A stretch of DNA of 64,000 nucleotides from Arcticibacter sp045629565 (GTDB lineage: Bacteria; Bacteroidota; Bacteroidia; Sphingobacteriales; Sphingobacteriaceae), in assembly GCF_045629565.1 (NCBI RefSeq), contig NZ_JAZQRL010000012.1, positions 42,102-106,101 of the forward strand, written 5' to 3'. Position 1 is the first letter of the stretch, and every line of letters begins with the position of its first letter. A program made the translations under genes and the position numbers. Below are positions 1 through 9,846 of this stretch, one piece after another. The notes under the pieces are model-generated. The model searched no databases. It was given only the letters and a program-made list of their open reading frames with translations, and was not told the DNA's origin.

Positions 1-2
1 CA

Positions 3-1907
3 GCTAAAAGCTATCCCCTGAAAGACGGAGGAAATGGTAGTCTGTCTTCAAAAGATCCTATTCCTGTTGAGGTTATTCAGCGCCAAATCAATAATGGGCA
101 GACAATAAAAATAGAGGTCAGCATAACCGGAAAAGAGAACATATATTACAATTTTGAAGAACTAATCAGGTTAGAAACGTTTAAGCACGAAGATTGCGAG
201 TTCCTCATGCCGGGGTTCTGGTACCACCGCAATCTTCGCTCCCCGAAAGAGGCTCCGTCTTTCGCCACAAGCGATAGTTGGCAGGTAAGAGAAGACCGGC
301 TGAGCTCGCCCCTCACAGGGGTGTTCGACAGGAAGAGCGGAAATTATTACACCGTCGCAAGGTTGGATGATTTCCAAACCGAAAGCCTGACTACGCACAC
401 TTCCGGTGATGTTATCCTCTCAGGAAAAACATCTATTGGTTTTACCGGGTTTAAAAATGTTGACGGAACCTCGTCTCTGGTCTTTGGGTTTCCATATCAT
501 GAAGCACCTAAAACTTATATCAGGAAGCTTACTTTGGTTTCTCCGGTACGGGCCTTTGAAAAACTTGCCAAAGGAGAGACCAGGAAGCTGACATGGGAAA
601 TCAGGAAAGGAAAGGCATCTGGCTATTCAGACTTCGTTGCCGACACCTGGAGTTACGTGTTTGATACTTATAAGCCAAAGCCTTTGGCAGATGTACATAA
701 CACGGCTGAAGCCAAGAAATTGCTCTCCAATTTTTATAAAGAAAGCTTTGTTGACAATTATGACCTCAAATACTATTCAGGTGTTCATCTCCGCACAGAT
801 GATTGTATCAGTACCGGATCTGCGGAAGTCGGTTTCGTCGGCCGGGTACTCCTGAATGCATTTAATGCTTTAGAATATGGAGAGGAGGTAGGGGACGAAA
901 GTCTTGTTAGAAATGCACGTGCCATATTTGATAGTTATCTGTCGCGTGGGTTTACCAAAAACGGATTTTTCCGTGAGTTTGTTGAGCTAAGCCGTAACGA
1001 AGAACCGCAGGTATACAGTATTCGCCGTCAATCGGAAGGGGTTTTTGCCATCCTTAACTATCTTGCTTATGATCAAGCTAAAGGAAGGCGTCATCCTGAA
1101 TGGGAATCGAAAATAAAGCAGCTTCTGGTGAATTTCTCCAAGCTGCAACAGCCTGATGGAAGTTTTCCAAGAAAATTCAACGACGAGTTTAAGATAGAGG
1201 ATGAGAGCGGAGGAAGTACTCCTTCGGCTACCGTACCCCTGACTATGGCCTACAGCTACTTCGGTAACAAAAGGTATCTGGAATCGGCTAGAAAAAGTGC
1301 TGCGTACTTGGAAAGGGAAATCATATCCAAAGCGGACTACTTTTCTTCAACGCTGGATGCGAACTGTGAAGACAAGGAAGCTTCCTTGTATGCCTCAACG
1401 GCGATGTATTATTTGGCCTTTGTAACATCGGGGAAAGAGCGTGCCAGATATATTGATCTATGTGCTCAAGCAGCTTATTTCTGTTTGAGCTGGTATTACA
1501 CCTGGGATGTGCCTTTCGCACAGGGACAGATGCTGGGGGATGTAGGCTTTAAGTCGAGAGGCTGGGGAAACGTCTCCGTAGAGAATAACCACGTGGATGT
1601 GTTCATTTTTGAATTTGCAACTGTTCTCGAATGGTTGGCCAATCAGAAGAATGAACAACGGTTTTCGCAGTTTTCAGACGTGATCAAGAGTTCCATGTTG
1701 CAGTTAATGCCGCGAGAAGGCCATAAGTTTAACATTGCGAAGGTGGGATATTATCCGGAGGTTGTACAGCACACTAATTGGGATTACGGTAAAAACGGTA
1801 AAGGCTTCTACAATGATATCTTTGCTCCGGGATGGACAGTCGCGTCTTTATGGCAGATGTTGAGTCCGGAGAGAGTGGAAGAGTTCTTTGCTAGAAAGAA
1901 AAACTGA
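3..1907 (+). CDS. Helical-toroid (six-hairpin-like) protein, 5' end missing
   Basis: The frame is open from base 3 with no stop, so the gene begins before the window; the ATG at 207 is internal. About 634 residues are visible. The first part (about residues 1-200) looks like beta-rich sequence. From about residue 240 the protein is helical, with repeated hydrophobic helix pairs of the alpha/alpha-toroid kind (motifs such as QQPDGSFPRKF, GGSTPSATVPLTMAY and ASLYASTAMYYLAF) seen in six-hairpin glycosidases and in prenyltransferase-like folds. I cannot assign a catalytic residue or substrate, and no signal peptide can be judged without the N-terminus. A carbohydrate-active role is an inference from fold resemblance only. 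A strong hairpin terminator follows 60 bases downstream. Coding is certain; function is not. Confidence 0.75.
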   Translation, partial: AKSYPLKDGGNGSLSSKDPIPVEVIQRQINNGQTIKIEVSITGKENIYYNFEELIRLETFKHEDCEFLMPGFWYHRNLRSPKEAPSFATSDSWQVREDRLSSPLTGVFDRKSGNYYTVARLDDFQTESLTTHTSGDVILSGKTSIGFTGFKNVDGTSSLVFGFPYHEAPKTYIRKLTLVSPVRAFEKLAKGETRKLTWEIRKGKASGYSDFVADTWSYVFDTYKPKPLADVHNTAEAKKLLSNFYKESFVDNYDLKYYSGVHLRTDDCISTGSAEVGFVGRVLLNAFNALEYGEEVGDESLVRNARAIFDSYLSRGFTKNGFFREFVELSRNEEPQVYSIRRQSEGVFAILNYLAYDQAKGRRHPEWESKIKQLLVNFSKLQQPDGSFPRKFNDEFKIEDESGGSTPSATVPLTMAYSYFGNKRYLESARKSAAYLEREIISKADYFSSTLDANCEDKEASLYASTAMYYLAFVTSGKERARYIDLCAQAAYFCLSWYYTWDVPFAQGQMLGDVGFKSRGWGNVSVENNHVDVFIFEFATVLEWLANQKNEQRFSQFSDVIKSSMLQLMPREGHKFNIAKVGYYPEVVQHTNWDYGKNGKGFYNDIFAPGWTVASLWQMLSPERVEEFFARKKN

Positions 1908-1967
1908 CCGGATTTTTAAATACCTGTAATTATCTAAAGAAATTTTGTACGGCAGATGTCTGGAAAT

Positions 1968-1996
1968 AAAAAAAGCCGCATTAAGCGGCTTTTTTT
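1968..1996. terminator. Bidirectional intrinsic terminator
   Basis: A 6-bp stem (AGCCGC/GCGGCT plus flanking A:T pairs) with a short ATTAA-type loop has an A-run on the left and a T-run on the right. It can therefore end both the upstream plus-strand gene and the minus-strand tRNA, whose 3' end is at 2000. Confidence 0.85.
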
Positions 1997-1999
1997 ACG

Positions 2000-2073
2000 T
2001 AGCGGGGAGCAGGATCGAACTGCCGACCTCAGGGTTATGAATCCTGCGCTCTAACCATCTGAGCTACCCCGCC
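2000..2073 (-). tRNA. tRNA-Met (CAT)
   Basis: Read on the minus strand, the 74-nt sequence folds as a cloverleaf: acceptor GGCGGGG/CCCCGCT (G-U at 1:72), D-arm GCTC/GAGC, anticodon loop TTCATAA with CAT, and T-arm with GTTCGATCC. CCA is not encoded. The elongator-like acceptor stem (paired 1:72) suggests elongator Met rather than initiator. The last anticodon-stem pair (A31-C39) is a mismatch in my fold. A lone tRNA gene, not in a cluster. Confidence 0.93.
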
Positions 2074-2144
2074 GTTTTCCTGTTTCCGATAAACTTGGTT
2101 TTGCTTATCGTTATGGGCATTGCTGCCTCCCGAAATTGGAGTTG

Positions 2145-2152
2145 CAAATATA
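2145..2152 (-). promoter_or_regulatory. Putative -7 box for tRNA-Met
   Basis: On the minus strand this reads TATATTTG, matching the Bacteroidota -7 consensus TAnnTTTG. It lies about 70 nt before the mature tRNA 5' end, leaving a leader for RNase P to remove. I do not see a clear -33 TTG at the right distance. Confidence 0.5.
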
Positions 2153-2219
2153 GTTTAAAATACTTTTCTTTAGAAAATAAATCTAAAAATTGCTTGCAAT
2201 TGATTTTTGAATTGAGAAA

Positions 2220-2600
2220 ATGTCTGAAAAAAAGAAGTTTACGTTAGAGTACGAAGTTCATTCCTCTCCCAAAATACTGTTTTCTTTCCTAAATGAACCT
2301 AATGGACTGGCCCAATGGTTCGCCGATGAAGTCAAATATAAGGAGCAGATTTACTCTTTCCAATGGGATGGTGAGGAGCACAAAGCGAAGCTCACCAACT
2401 TGAAAGAAAACAAACTGGTGCGTTTCAAGTGGCTGGATGATGAACCTCAGTGCTATTTCGAGATGGAAATTTTACAGGACGAGTTAACTAATGATGTGGC
2501 CTTGTCTATTACCGATTTCGCGCCTCCTGAGGCGTTGGAAGAACGCAGGCTGATCTGGGACAACCAGATTCAGTATTTGATCAGTGTATTAGGTGCATAA
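2220..2600 (+). CDS. START-like / SRPBCC domain protein
   Basis: A 126-residue protein with the beta-alpha-beta pattern of the AHSA1/START-like ligand-binding fold: N-terminal strand (FTLEYEVHSSPKILFSFL), a WF helix-start motif (GLAQWFADEV), a run of strands and a long C-terminal helix (RRLIWDNQIQYLISVLG). This family is common in Bacteroidota and has no established substrate. The ATG at 2220 is preceded by AT-rich sequence. The stop is only 25 bases before the LptF/G-like gene, which has its own promoter-like box in that gap. No membrane segment or signal peptide. Confidence 0.85.
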   Translation: MSEKKKFTLEYEVHSSPKILFSFLNEPNGLAQWFADEVKYKEQIYSFQWDGEEHKAKLTNLKENKLVRFKWLDDEPQCYFEMEILQDELTNDVALSITDFAPPEALEERRLIWDNQIQYLISVLGA

Positions 2601-2613
2601 GCAAACTAATCAC

Positions 2614-2621
2614 TAATTTTG
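2614..2621 (+). promoter_or_regulatory. -7 promoter box of the LptF/G gene
   Basis: TAATTTTG matches TAnnTTTG exactly and ends 4 bases before the GTG start at 2626. If transcription starts a few bases after the box, the mRNA would be leaderless or nearly so. No clear -33 TTG. Confidence 0.5.
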
Positions 2622-2625
2622 CATA

Positions 2626-4059
2626 GTGAAGAAAGTCTATCTGCTGATAATTAAGGCCTTTATTAAGCCTTTCATTGTAACCTTTTTCATTGTGATGTTC
2701 GTGTTGTTGATGTTATTTCTATTCAAATACATCGATGACCTGATTGGAAAGGGATTTGAATGGCATGTCATCGTGCGCTTGCTATGGTATGCTTCCGCTA
2801 CCAACGTAGCCATGGCGCTGCCTCTGGCCATGTTGCTTTCTTCGATCATGACCTTCGGAAACCTTGGTGAAAGCTATGAATTAGTAGCGATTAAGTCTAT
2901 TGGCGTTTCCCTTCAAAAAGCGATGCGACCGCTTTTCGTGCTCGTTACGGCCCTTAGTATATCTGCCTTTTTATTCTCGGACTATATGCTTCCGGTTGCC
3001 AATTTGAAGATGGGCTCGCTGTTGTATGACGTTAGAAATCAGAAAGCGTCATTTCTCATTGAAGAGGGAATATTTAATAATACCATAGAAGGATATGCAA
3101 TTCGTGTTCAAGAAAAGGGAAAGGACGGGCGCACGTTAAAGAACGTGATGATATACGACCAGACCGGACCTAACGGAAATCCCTCTACAACTTTGGCGAA
3201 AGAGGGGATCATGTACAAGACCAATAAGGACAGGACGCTTGTTCTGGAGCTGAAGGACGGGGTTCGTTATGAGGAGACATCAGGAGACAAAGGTTATAAT
3301 CCGAGGGAGCGCTTTACTCGTTATCGCTTCAAGGCGACAGAACAGAAGTTCCCTCTTGATGACTTTGAGATGAAGCGTACTGATGAAAATCTTTTTAAGT
3401 CAAACTACGCCATGCTGAACCTGCGTCAATTAAAGCTATACAGGGATTCGACAGCCAGGCAGGCTGATAGCGTGTCGAAGGCGATAATGCCCTTCATCGC
3501 GCCTTCATACCGTTTGTTTAGCTATGTTCAGCCCCCGACAGAACCTTTAAAATCTGTTCCTGACTATAAACAGGACGTTTCGGAACTCTTCAACGATGTT
3601 GAGAAATCAACAGCCCTTAATGCGGCGCTTAATGAAGCACGTTCTGTATCAGAGACGCTTACGGGTAGAAGTGAGGAATACCTGTCTATTCAGAAAACCA
3701 TTCGTCGTTATATCATTGAGTATAATCGTAAGTTCACCTTGTCTGTATCTTGTTTACTTCTTTTCTCTATAGGGGCCCCGCTTGGTGCCATCATCCGTAA
3801 AGGAGGCTTGGGATTACCCGTGGTGATGTCGATCATATTCTTTTTAATCTATCATATTATATCCACTATCGGCGAGAAGTCAGCAAGGGAAGGAACAATG
3901 TCACCGGTTGTCGGTATGTGGATTGCAATAGCAGTTCTAACGCCTCTGGGCATATTTTTGACATACAAATCCACCAGTGACTCTGCCTTGTTTGATGTTG
4001 AATCTTATAAACAGGCATTTATTAAATTCTTTAAGCGTTTCAAAAAGAAGACGGCATAG
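2626..4059 (+). CDS. LptF/LptG (YjgP/YjgQ) family permease
   Basis: A 477-residue inner-membrane protein of the family whose LptF and LptG members form the membrane part of the LPS export ABC transporter with LptB. Three hydrophobic segments lie in the first ~120 residues, followed by a long soluble region (about 130-360, the periplasmic jellyroll in this family). Three more segments lie at the C-terminus, starting after RRYIIEYNRKFTLSVSCLLL and including GAPLGAIIRKGGLGLP, a typical family stretch. It is longer than E. coli LptF/G (about 360), mainly through the soluble insert. The start is a GTG at 2626, since no in-frame ATG precedes the first membrane segment. Whether it is F or G cannot be told here; the partner gene is not in the window. 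Confidence 0.88.
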   Translation: MKKVYLLIIKAFIKPFIVTFFIVMFVLLMLFLFKYIDDLIGKGFEWHVIVRLLWYASATNVAMALPLAMLLSSIMTFGNLGESYELVAIKSIGVSLQKAMRPLFVLVTALSISAFLFSDYMLPVANLKMGSLLYDVRNQKASFLIEEGIFNNTIEGYAIRVQEKGKDGRTLKNVMIYDQTGPNGNPSTTLAKEGIMYKTNKDRTLVLELKDGVRYEETSGDKGYNPRERFTRYRFKATEQKFPLDDFEMKRTDENLFKSNYAMLNLRQLKLYRDSTARQADSVSKAIMPFIAPSYRLFSYVQPPTEPLKSVPDYKQDVSELFNDVEKSTALNAALNEARSVSETLTGRSEEYLSIQKTIRRYIIEYNRKFTLSVSCLLLFSIGAPLGAIIRKGGLGLPVVMSIIFFLIYHIISTIGEKSAREGTMSPVVGMWIAIAVLTPLGIFLTYKSTSDSALFDVESYKQAFIKFFKRFKKKTA

Positions 4060-4116
4060 GCAGCGACGTTGTTTATAAACTTACATGTTCATTATACTAT
4101 TGTTAAGTGATTAGCT

Positions 4117-4124
4117 TAATTTTG
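4117..4124 (+). promoter_or_regulatory. -7 promoter box of ribBA
   Basis: TAATTTTG matches TAnnTTTG and ends 7 bases before the ribBA ATG at 4132, implying a very short leader. The 72-base gap before ribBA is too small for an FMN riboswitch. Confidence 0.5.
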
Positions 4125-4131
4125 TATTCAA

Positions 4132-5349
4132 ATGGATATTAAACTTAATACAATTGAAGAAGCCATTGACGACCTGAAGGCCGGCAAGGTGATCATTGTA
4201 GTTGACGATGAAGACAGGGAGAATGAGGGTGATTTCATTACCACTGCACGTAATATTACTCCAGAGATCATAAATTTCATGGCTTCGCAGGGCCGGGGAC
4301 TTATTTGTGCGCCGCTGACGGAAAGTCGCTGTGATGAACTTGGATTAAACTTGATGGTAGGGACCAACACAGCACTCCATGAAACTAATTTCACGGTGTC
4401 TGTTGACTTAATCGGAAATGGTTGTACCACCGGTATTTCGGCCTCTGACCGCTCCAAGACGATTCAGGCGCTGATCGATCCGGCTACTCGGCCAGAAGAT
4501 TTGGGTCGCCCGGGACACGTGTTTCCCCTTCGTGCTAAGGATGGTGGCGTACTTCGTCGGGCAGGTCATACAGAAGCGGTGATTGACTTTGCGAGCCTTG
4601 CAGGCATGGAGCCGGCAGGTGTTCTGGTTGAGATAATGAAGGAGGATGGCGAAATGGCCCGATTGCCTGATCTGATGCTAATCGCCGAAAAGTTTGATCT
4701 GAAAATTGTTTCCATTAAAGATTTAATTAACTATCGGTTGCAGACCGAGTCCTTGATAGCTAAGGAGGTTTCTGTAACGTTGCCTACACAATGGGGAAAT
4801 TTCCAGCTGGTTGCTTATACGCAAACCGATACGCAGGAACATCACCTGGCTCTGGTTAAAGGGGAATGGAAGGAGGACGAGCCTGTATTGGTTAGAGTTC
4901 ATAGTTCCTGTGTTACGGGAGATATTTTCGGATCGTGTCGTTGTGATTGCGGGCCTCAGCTGCATAAGGCTATGGAAATGATCGAGGCTGAAGGAAAGGG
5001 GGCGATCATCTATATGAATCAGGAAGGCAGGGGTATTGGTCTTATCAACAAGCTTCATGCTTACAATCTTCAAGAGAATGGCTTCGATACTGTTGATGCG
5101 AATTTGCAGCTCGGCTTCAAGATGGATCAGCGAGATTATGGTGTAGGAGCGCAGATATTAAGAAGTCTGGGCATTACGAAGATGCGGCTACTGTCCAACA
5201 ACCCGAGCAAGCGTGCAGGCTTAATCGGTTATGGGATTGAGATTGTGGAGAATATTCCGATCGAGATTGCTTCGAACCAATATAACGAACAATACCTTAT
5301 AACAAAGAGGGATAGAATGGGGCATTCTATTTTGAATAACTCCTTGTAA
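4132..5349 (+). CDS. ribBA: Bifunctional DHBP synthase / GTP cyclohydrolase II
   Basis: A 405-residue fusion for riboflavin synthesis. The N-terminal half (about 1-205) converts ribulose 5-phosphate to 3,4-dihydroxy-2-butanone 4-phosphate and carries the acidic loop DDEDRENEGDF. The C-terminal half (about 210-400) opens GTP and carries the zinc-binding segment SSCVTGDIFGSCRCDC and the NQEGRGIGL motif. Both halves have their key residues, so both activities should be intact. The end is 3 bases from the end of the convergent TamB gene, with no room for a separate terminator. Length matches the usual RibBA. Confidence 0.97.
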   Translation: MDIKLNTIEEAIDDLKAGKVIIVVDDEDRENEGDFITTARNITPEIINFMASQGRGLICAPLTESRCDELGLNLMVGTNTALHETNFTVSVDLIGNGCTTGISASDRSKTIQALIDPATRPEDLGRPGHVFPLRAKDGGVLRRAGHTEAVIDFASLAGMEPAGVLVEIMKEDGEMARLPDLMLIAEKFDLKIVSIKDLINYRLQTESLIAKEVSVTLPTQWGNFQLVAYTQTDTQEHHLALVKGEWKEDEPVLVRVHSSCVTGDIFGSCRCDCGPQLHKAMEMIEAEGKGAIIYMNQEGRGIGLINKLHAYNLQENGFDTVDANLQLGFKMDQRDYGVGAQILRSLGITKMRLLSNNPSKRAGLIGYGIEIVENIPIEIASNQYNEQYLITKRDRMGHSILNNSL

Positions 5350-5352
5350 TAC

Positions 5353-8300
5353 TTATTTGGATTTTCGCTGTGAATCACTGTTGCCTGGTAAGATAGCGGC
5401 AGATGGTCCGGTGGGTTTCTGCTGACTTGGTGAAGGGGTGGGAGTAGGTAATTGCCTTCTTTCATCCCTTCTTCTTTTTCCGATCAAGGCCCTCAGGAAT
5501 TCTCTTAAATTTTCAAAATCCTGACGGTAAACCAGTCCCAGTGCGCTGATGTATTCCTGGTCAGGATTTAGGAAGTTCCTGTTGTTAAGCCTGTTCGACG
5601 CTCTGGCATTCAGACTTCCGTCCTTTCTAAGCAGATAGAGAAGCTCGACGTCCCTGGCGACTGAGTTTCCTATAATGTTCAGATCATTTAACTCTGTTCT
5701 TCTATCGGTAACGCCTCCCGTAATCACCAGACGATCTTCCAGAAGACGGAGTGATGCACTGGCTTCGTTAAGAGACCTTATATTCAAATCTACGAAATTC
5801 AAGTTAAGGGATTGGGCGAGAATATTGTTCAACTGGTTGAAGAACAGTTCGGTGCCAGCACTAAATATGGTTGAGTTTACTGCCTGGACGTTCACGGACC
5901 CGGTGTTTGGCGAAAAGGACCTTCTGACGATTAGACTCAATGCTTGCGTATTCTTGTTATTTACATCGTTGAAGTAACTCTGCAGTTCATCCTTGACCTT
6001 GGTGTCTGTAGGGAAATTGATGTCGAAAGATATATCTGGCTGGGTCAGATTACCGTTCAGATTCATGATGGCCTCCGCTAATACGCGCCCTTCTTCGGCA
6101 GCCCTTCCGGCAGCGAGGTATAGCGGACGTACGTCCGTTCGCACGCTGTAGGCCGCTTTGAGATTGATCAGAGCGTCGGCAGGATCGCCTGTCCATCTGA
6201 TTGAGCCTCCCTGACTAAGATCGAATATCTTGTTGATAAAATCCTGGGCTGTAAACTGAAACTTGCCACTAGAGATGAGATAATCTCCGTACATTTCGAA
6301 ATCTCCCTGACTAGTGATTTTTAGGTTCAGGGTAGCATTTCCTCGTCCATTTAACCGACCGAGATTCGTGATGATATTCACTTCACTGTTTTCGTCTACA
6401 ACCAGGTCAAAGTTCATAGCGATACCGCGAAACAACGAGGGAGCGAGAGGCCTAAAGGACGAGTCTTTAGCGACGAATGTAATGTAGTCGTTGTTAGTAA
6501 TAGTCTCCGATCCGTTTAGCGGAATGTTGAAGACTGTGCCTTCTTCTGTTTTAGCATTGATATCAATGCTCATATTGCTCGTTGGACCTTTAAATTTGAA
6601 TGTCCCCGTGGCGAAGGCGGTTCCGTAATAGATGGGATTGTCTTTCGCTGTCGTATTTAAGGCCATGAATTTGCTTGCCCGGATGGAAATGTCCAAAAGG
6701 GGGTTTCTCAAATCTGTCAGGTCGACAGTTCCGGTAGCAACCGCAACGTTATTGTTAATGTCTCTCAACTCCAGGTTGTCCAGATTGATTACACTGTTCT
6801 GGATCGATACCTCATCTGTGACACGATAAGGAGTTCTAAGATAATTGACTGTTAAATGTGCGTCTTTCAGGCTTAGGTTTCCATTAATCCGTGGATCAAG
6901 AATATTGCCGCTGACATTTACTTTGGCTGATACCTGACCTTTTACATTAGATACCAGGCTTCTGATAGCAGGCGTAAAGATGACCAGTTCATTATCCTCC
7001 ATAGTAAGATCAAGGTCAAGCGTATTGACTTCAGCGCTGGCATTGTAAGTACCAACAACGTTCATCGTTTCTTTACCATCTTTGAGAATGTCCATATTAA
7101 CGTTTACTAGCTTGGTGACATTGTCGAGATCGGCAACAAGGTTTAAATCGCCCACCCTCGTATTGTTCATGACCAGCGTATCTATCTTCAGCTGTGCTTC
7201 TATTTTTGGCTGCCTCAGTACGGAATTCAGAGATACGTTTCCGTTAAGCTGACCGCCAAGAATAACTCCGGCAGCTCTTGTCAGCGCATTAAAGGTTACA
7301 AGGGTGAAATTTTTGAAGTCTATGTTTAACTTGTCCTGTGGCTGGTCAGATATCACGCCATCTATAGTAAGGAGCTGCTCATTACGCAAAAGTTCGAAGC
7401 TCTGAACGAAAATCTTATTGTTGTCGAACTGCAGTTTTACTTGTTCAGGAACCCGCCAGACTTCCCGGTTGATGATGAAGTCTGATGGCAGAAGGCTTAA
7501 TTTAGCGAGCGTGTCTGTGCCAAACTCAATCAAACCGTTTAGATCGAGCTGATTGGTAGCATCTTTATCTGATAGCTTGATATTGAGCGAAAGGCTGTCA
7601 TTGTAGAGGATGTTTGCAAAGTTGACGTTCTTGATGTATAGACTGTCAGTGATGTCAATACGGTCGGCCGTCATGAACAGGTTCAGTGCCCTTCGGGCTG
7701 CCGATTCGTCAATAATGAAGTTATTGACCTTTATTTTTTTGTATTCTATAAGCTCACTGGATCCGTTAAGGGCAGCTATGCTGTCGACACTGTTGAAACG
7801 ACCGTAAAATACTGCTCCCAGGGGTATTTTTAAATCAGGGAGTACCAACATTGCAACAGGGGCGAAATCTTTAATGTTTAGATAGAAATTAAAGTCTTGC
7901 TCGCCTACTTTCCGTATATCGGCTTTTAGGGAGGGGATATAGCGTTTAACTACCGATTTGAAGTAGGAAGGCAGTGTGTTAAGGTCATATCTTCCACGAA
8001 TGTTTGCTTCGAGAATATCAGAATTAATAGCCAACAATCTCGAGCTGCCCAAGCCTTCGGCTTTCAGAATAATTTCATCTACCAGAAGAGAGCTGTCTCT
8101 GCTGGTAAGCCGGAGTTCAGTTAAATTGAGATTGCCTTCTATGTTGTTCAGATTATTGCCTGTAAAGGCAGTGTTCACTTTTACGTTAAGCTGAAGAGTA
8201 TCTTTAGTGAAATGGAGCTTATTTAAGTTAGCATTGGCTACTGATGCATTAAATTTGAAGGCCGGGAGGCGCGTGTTTAAGTTGATGTCTCCATCAAAGT

Positions 8301-9807
8301 TCAATCTGATGTTTTTATCGTTTATCCGGATGTTTCCGCGGAAAAGTTTATTGATGATGTCTCCGCGCATATCAATATTGCTGTAACGATATCCGTTGAA
8401 ATCAAAATAGCGTGCGTCGATGTCTATTTTGTCGCGCAGTTCATGAAGGTTGAATCCGCGACCGTCGATCCTGGCGGTGAGGCTTGTACGCCCCAATTTT
8501 TTTTGTTCAAGAAGATCGCCTAAGTTGAAGTCTACCGCCTGAATTGTTCCGGTGTAGGTTGGAGTTCCGTTTAAGTTTATGTTGACGTCGGGCTGAAGCC
8601 GGCCCAGGCTTGTCTTGAATTCACCTTCTGCTTTAAAGTTCTTTACGAGTCCGTTGAAAGTACCCTGGAAGCTGACATTACCAAACTTCGCTGCAATTTC
8701 AGGAATTTTCGCGGTTAATCCAGTAGCCTGTTTGATGAGTTTATCCGCATCTTTTTTATTGGTGAAAAGGCGTTCGATTTGCAGATTGAACATCGTGCGG
8801 TCTATATTAGGAAGACCCTTTATTCCAAAATTACCTTTGATATAGGTGGCCTGCCCAGCCGTCATGGTGACATTTTTTGCAGTGATATTGTTGACTCGGC
8901 CACTTACGTCACCGTTCAGGCGGACATCAAGATTCATGTTCTTGAGTGCTGATGTGAAATAGGAGATATCACTTGAATGCAGGGTGCTGTTATGAAGAGA
9001 AGCTTTGACGTATACCTTGTTAATGAAGTCAGAAAAGTCGCCGAAATTATTGTATTTGAATAAGAGATAATTGCTCAGGGAACTTCTGTTGGTTTCCAGC
9101 TTTAGATTAGCAAATTGCATGCTGTTGGTGTCAATAGTAGCGTCAGTATCCAGGTTTCTAACAAAAAATCCGGTTTTTTCTTTGAAACTTAGAGCACGGA
9201 CCTTCGCTTTGAAAAGGAAATTTTTGGTATCCAGATCCGTTATCACCGCATTCAGTTTGCTCAATGCAATGTCATTGAAGTTGACCTGACGGGTCAGTGT
9301 GCTGTCATTGAAGTTTCTGTACCTGAAGGATGTATTGTGGATAGCAATTTTCTCAAAAGTAACGGTATAAGGTTCAGAAGACGGTTTCTTTTTAGTTTCA
9401 GGTTCACCAGAGTCAAAATAATTTATGATGAACTGCAGATTAGTCGTATTGTCTTTGTATTTTTTGAGATAGAATGATCCGCCGTTAAGATCTACGGTTT
9501 GAACGTCCACTATTCTTTTTCTGAGTGAAAAGAGATTAAGGTCTACTGAAAATCTGGGCGCATAAAGCAAGGTGTCTTTTTCCTGATCCTGAATGTAGAG
9601 ACCTTCCAATACGACGAGCTTAAACGGCTTAATGTACAAGCTTTTGATATCGATTGTGGAGTTAAGTTCTCCGGACAGGTAAGCTGCCGCCCTTTTCGCT
9701 GCGTACGTCTGAACTGATTTAAACTGTAAAGCAAAAATCAGAGATGCAGCCAGCAGAATGACAGCAGATAAAATCCATAACGTTATTTTAAGTAGTTTTT
9801 TAATAAT
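5353..9807 (-). CDS. TamB-type translocation/assembly module protein
   Basis: About 1484 residues: one N-terminal membrane anchor, then a very long run of beta-strand repeats rich in N, D, L and I (typical of the AsmA/TamB/DUF490 bridge proteins), and a C-terminal region with SGGSIRWTGDPADALINLKA, which matches the conserved TamB end (WTGDP is a family hallmark). TamB-like proteins span the periplasm and are linked to outer-membrane protein assembly or lipid transport. Start: no ATG or GTG exists between the in-frame stop at 9838-9840 and the conserved body. A TTG at 9639 would remove the anchor. ATT codons at 9807 or 9804 give IIKKLLKITLWILSAVILLA, a good anchor, so I place the start there. 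It is divergent from tsaD with only 39 bases between them. Confidence 0.88.
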   Translation of the reverse strand: MIKKLLKITLWILSAVILLAASLIFALQFKSVQTYAAKRAAAYLSGELNSTIDIKSLYIKPFKLVVLEGLYIQDQEKDTLLYAPRFSVDLNLFSLRKRIVDVQTVDLNGGSFYLKKYKDNTTNLQFIINYFDSGEPETKKKPSSEPYTVTFEKIAIHNTSFRYRNFNDSTLTRQVNFNDIALSKLNAVITDLDTKNFLFKAKVRALSFKEKTGFFVRNLDTDATIDTNSMQFANLKLETNRSSLSNYLLFKYNNFGDFSDFINKVYVKASLHNSTLHSSDISYFTSALKNMNLDVRLNGDVSGRVNNITAKNVTMTAGQATYIKGNFGIKGLPNIDRTMFNLQIERLFTNKKDADKLIKQATGLTAKIPEIAAKFGNVSFQGTFNGLVKNFKAEGEFKTSLGRLQPDVNINLNGTPTYTGTIQAVDFNLGDLLEQKKLGRTSLTARIDGRGFNLHELRDKIDIDARYFDFNGYRYSNIDMRGDIINKLFRGNIRINDKNIRLNFDGDINLNTRLPAFKFNASVANANLNKLHFTKDTLQLNVKVNTAFTGNNLNNIEGNLNLTELRLTSRDSSLLVDEIILKAEGLGSSRLLAINSDILEANIRGRYDLNTLPSYFKSVVKRYIPSLKADIRKVGEQDFNFYLNIKDFAPVAMLVLPDLKIPLGAVFYGRFNSVDSIAALNGSSELIEYKKIKVNNFIIDESAARRALNLFMTADRIDITDSLYIKNVNFANILYNDSLSLNIKLSDKDATNQLDLNGLIEFGTDTLAKLSLLPSDFIINREVWRVPEQVKLQFDNNKIFVQSFELLRNEQLLTIDGVISDQPQDKLNIDFKNFTLVTFNALTRAAGVILGGQLNGNVSLNSVLRQPKIEAQLKIDTLVMNNTRVGDLNLVADLDNVTKLVNVNMDILKDGKETMNVVGTYNASAEVNTLDLDLTMEDNELVIFTPAIRSLVSNVKGQVSAKVNVSGNILDPRINGNLSLKDAHLTVNYLRTPYRVTDEVSIQNSVINLDNLELRDINNNVAVATGTVDLTDLRNPLLDISIRASKFMALNTTAKDNPIYYGTAFATGTFKFKGPTSNMSIDINAKTEEGTVFNIPLNGSETITNNDYITFVAKDSSFRPLAPSLFRGIAMNFDLVVDENSEVNIITNLGRLNGRGNATLNLKITSQGDFEMYGDYLISSGKFQFTAQDFINKIFDLSQGGSIRWTGDPADALINLKAAYSVRTDVRPLYLAAGRAAEEGRVLAEAIMNLNGNLTQPDISFDINFPTDTKVKDELQSYFNDVNNKNTQALSLIVRRSFSPNTGSVNVQAVNSTIFSAGTELFFNQLNNILAQSLNLNFVDLNIRSLNEASASLRLLEDRLVITGGVTDRRTELNDLNIIGNSVARDVELLYLLRKDGSLNARASNRLNNRNFLNPDQEYISALGLVYRQDFENLREFLRALIGKRRRDERRQLPTPTPSPSQQKPTGPSAAILPGNSDSQRKSK

Positions 9808-9811
9808 TTTG
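9804..9811 (+). promoter_or_regulatory. -7 promoter box of tsaD
   Basis: TAATTTTG matches TAnnTTTG and ends 35 bases before the tsaD start. It overlaps the likely ATT start codon of the divergent TamB gene, so the two genes share a very compact control region. Confidence 0.45.
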
Positions 9812-9846
9812 TACTTTAAATCACAACAATAAAATTTCTATCCAGT

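Noticed and set aside
4060..4131. Possible FMN riboswitch before ribBA
   Set aside because: The gap is only 72 bases and shows none of the conserved FMN-element segments.
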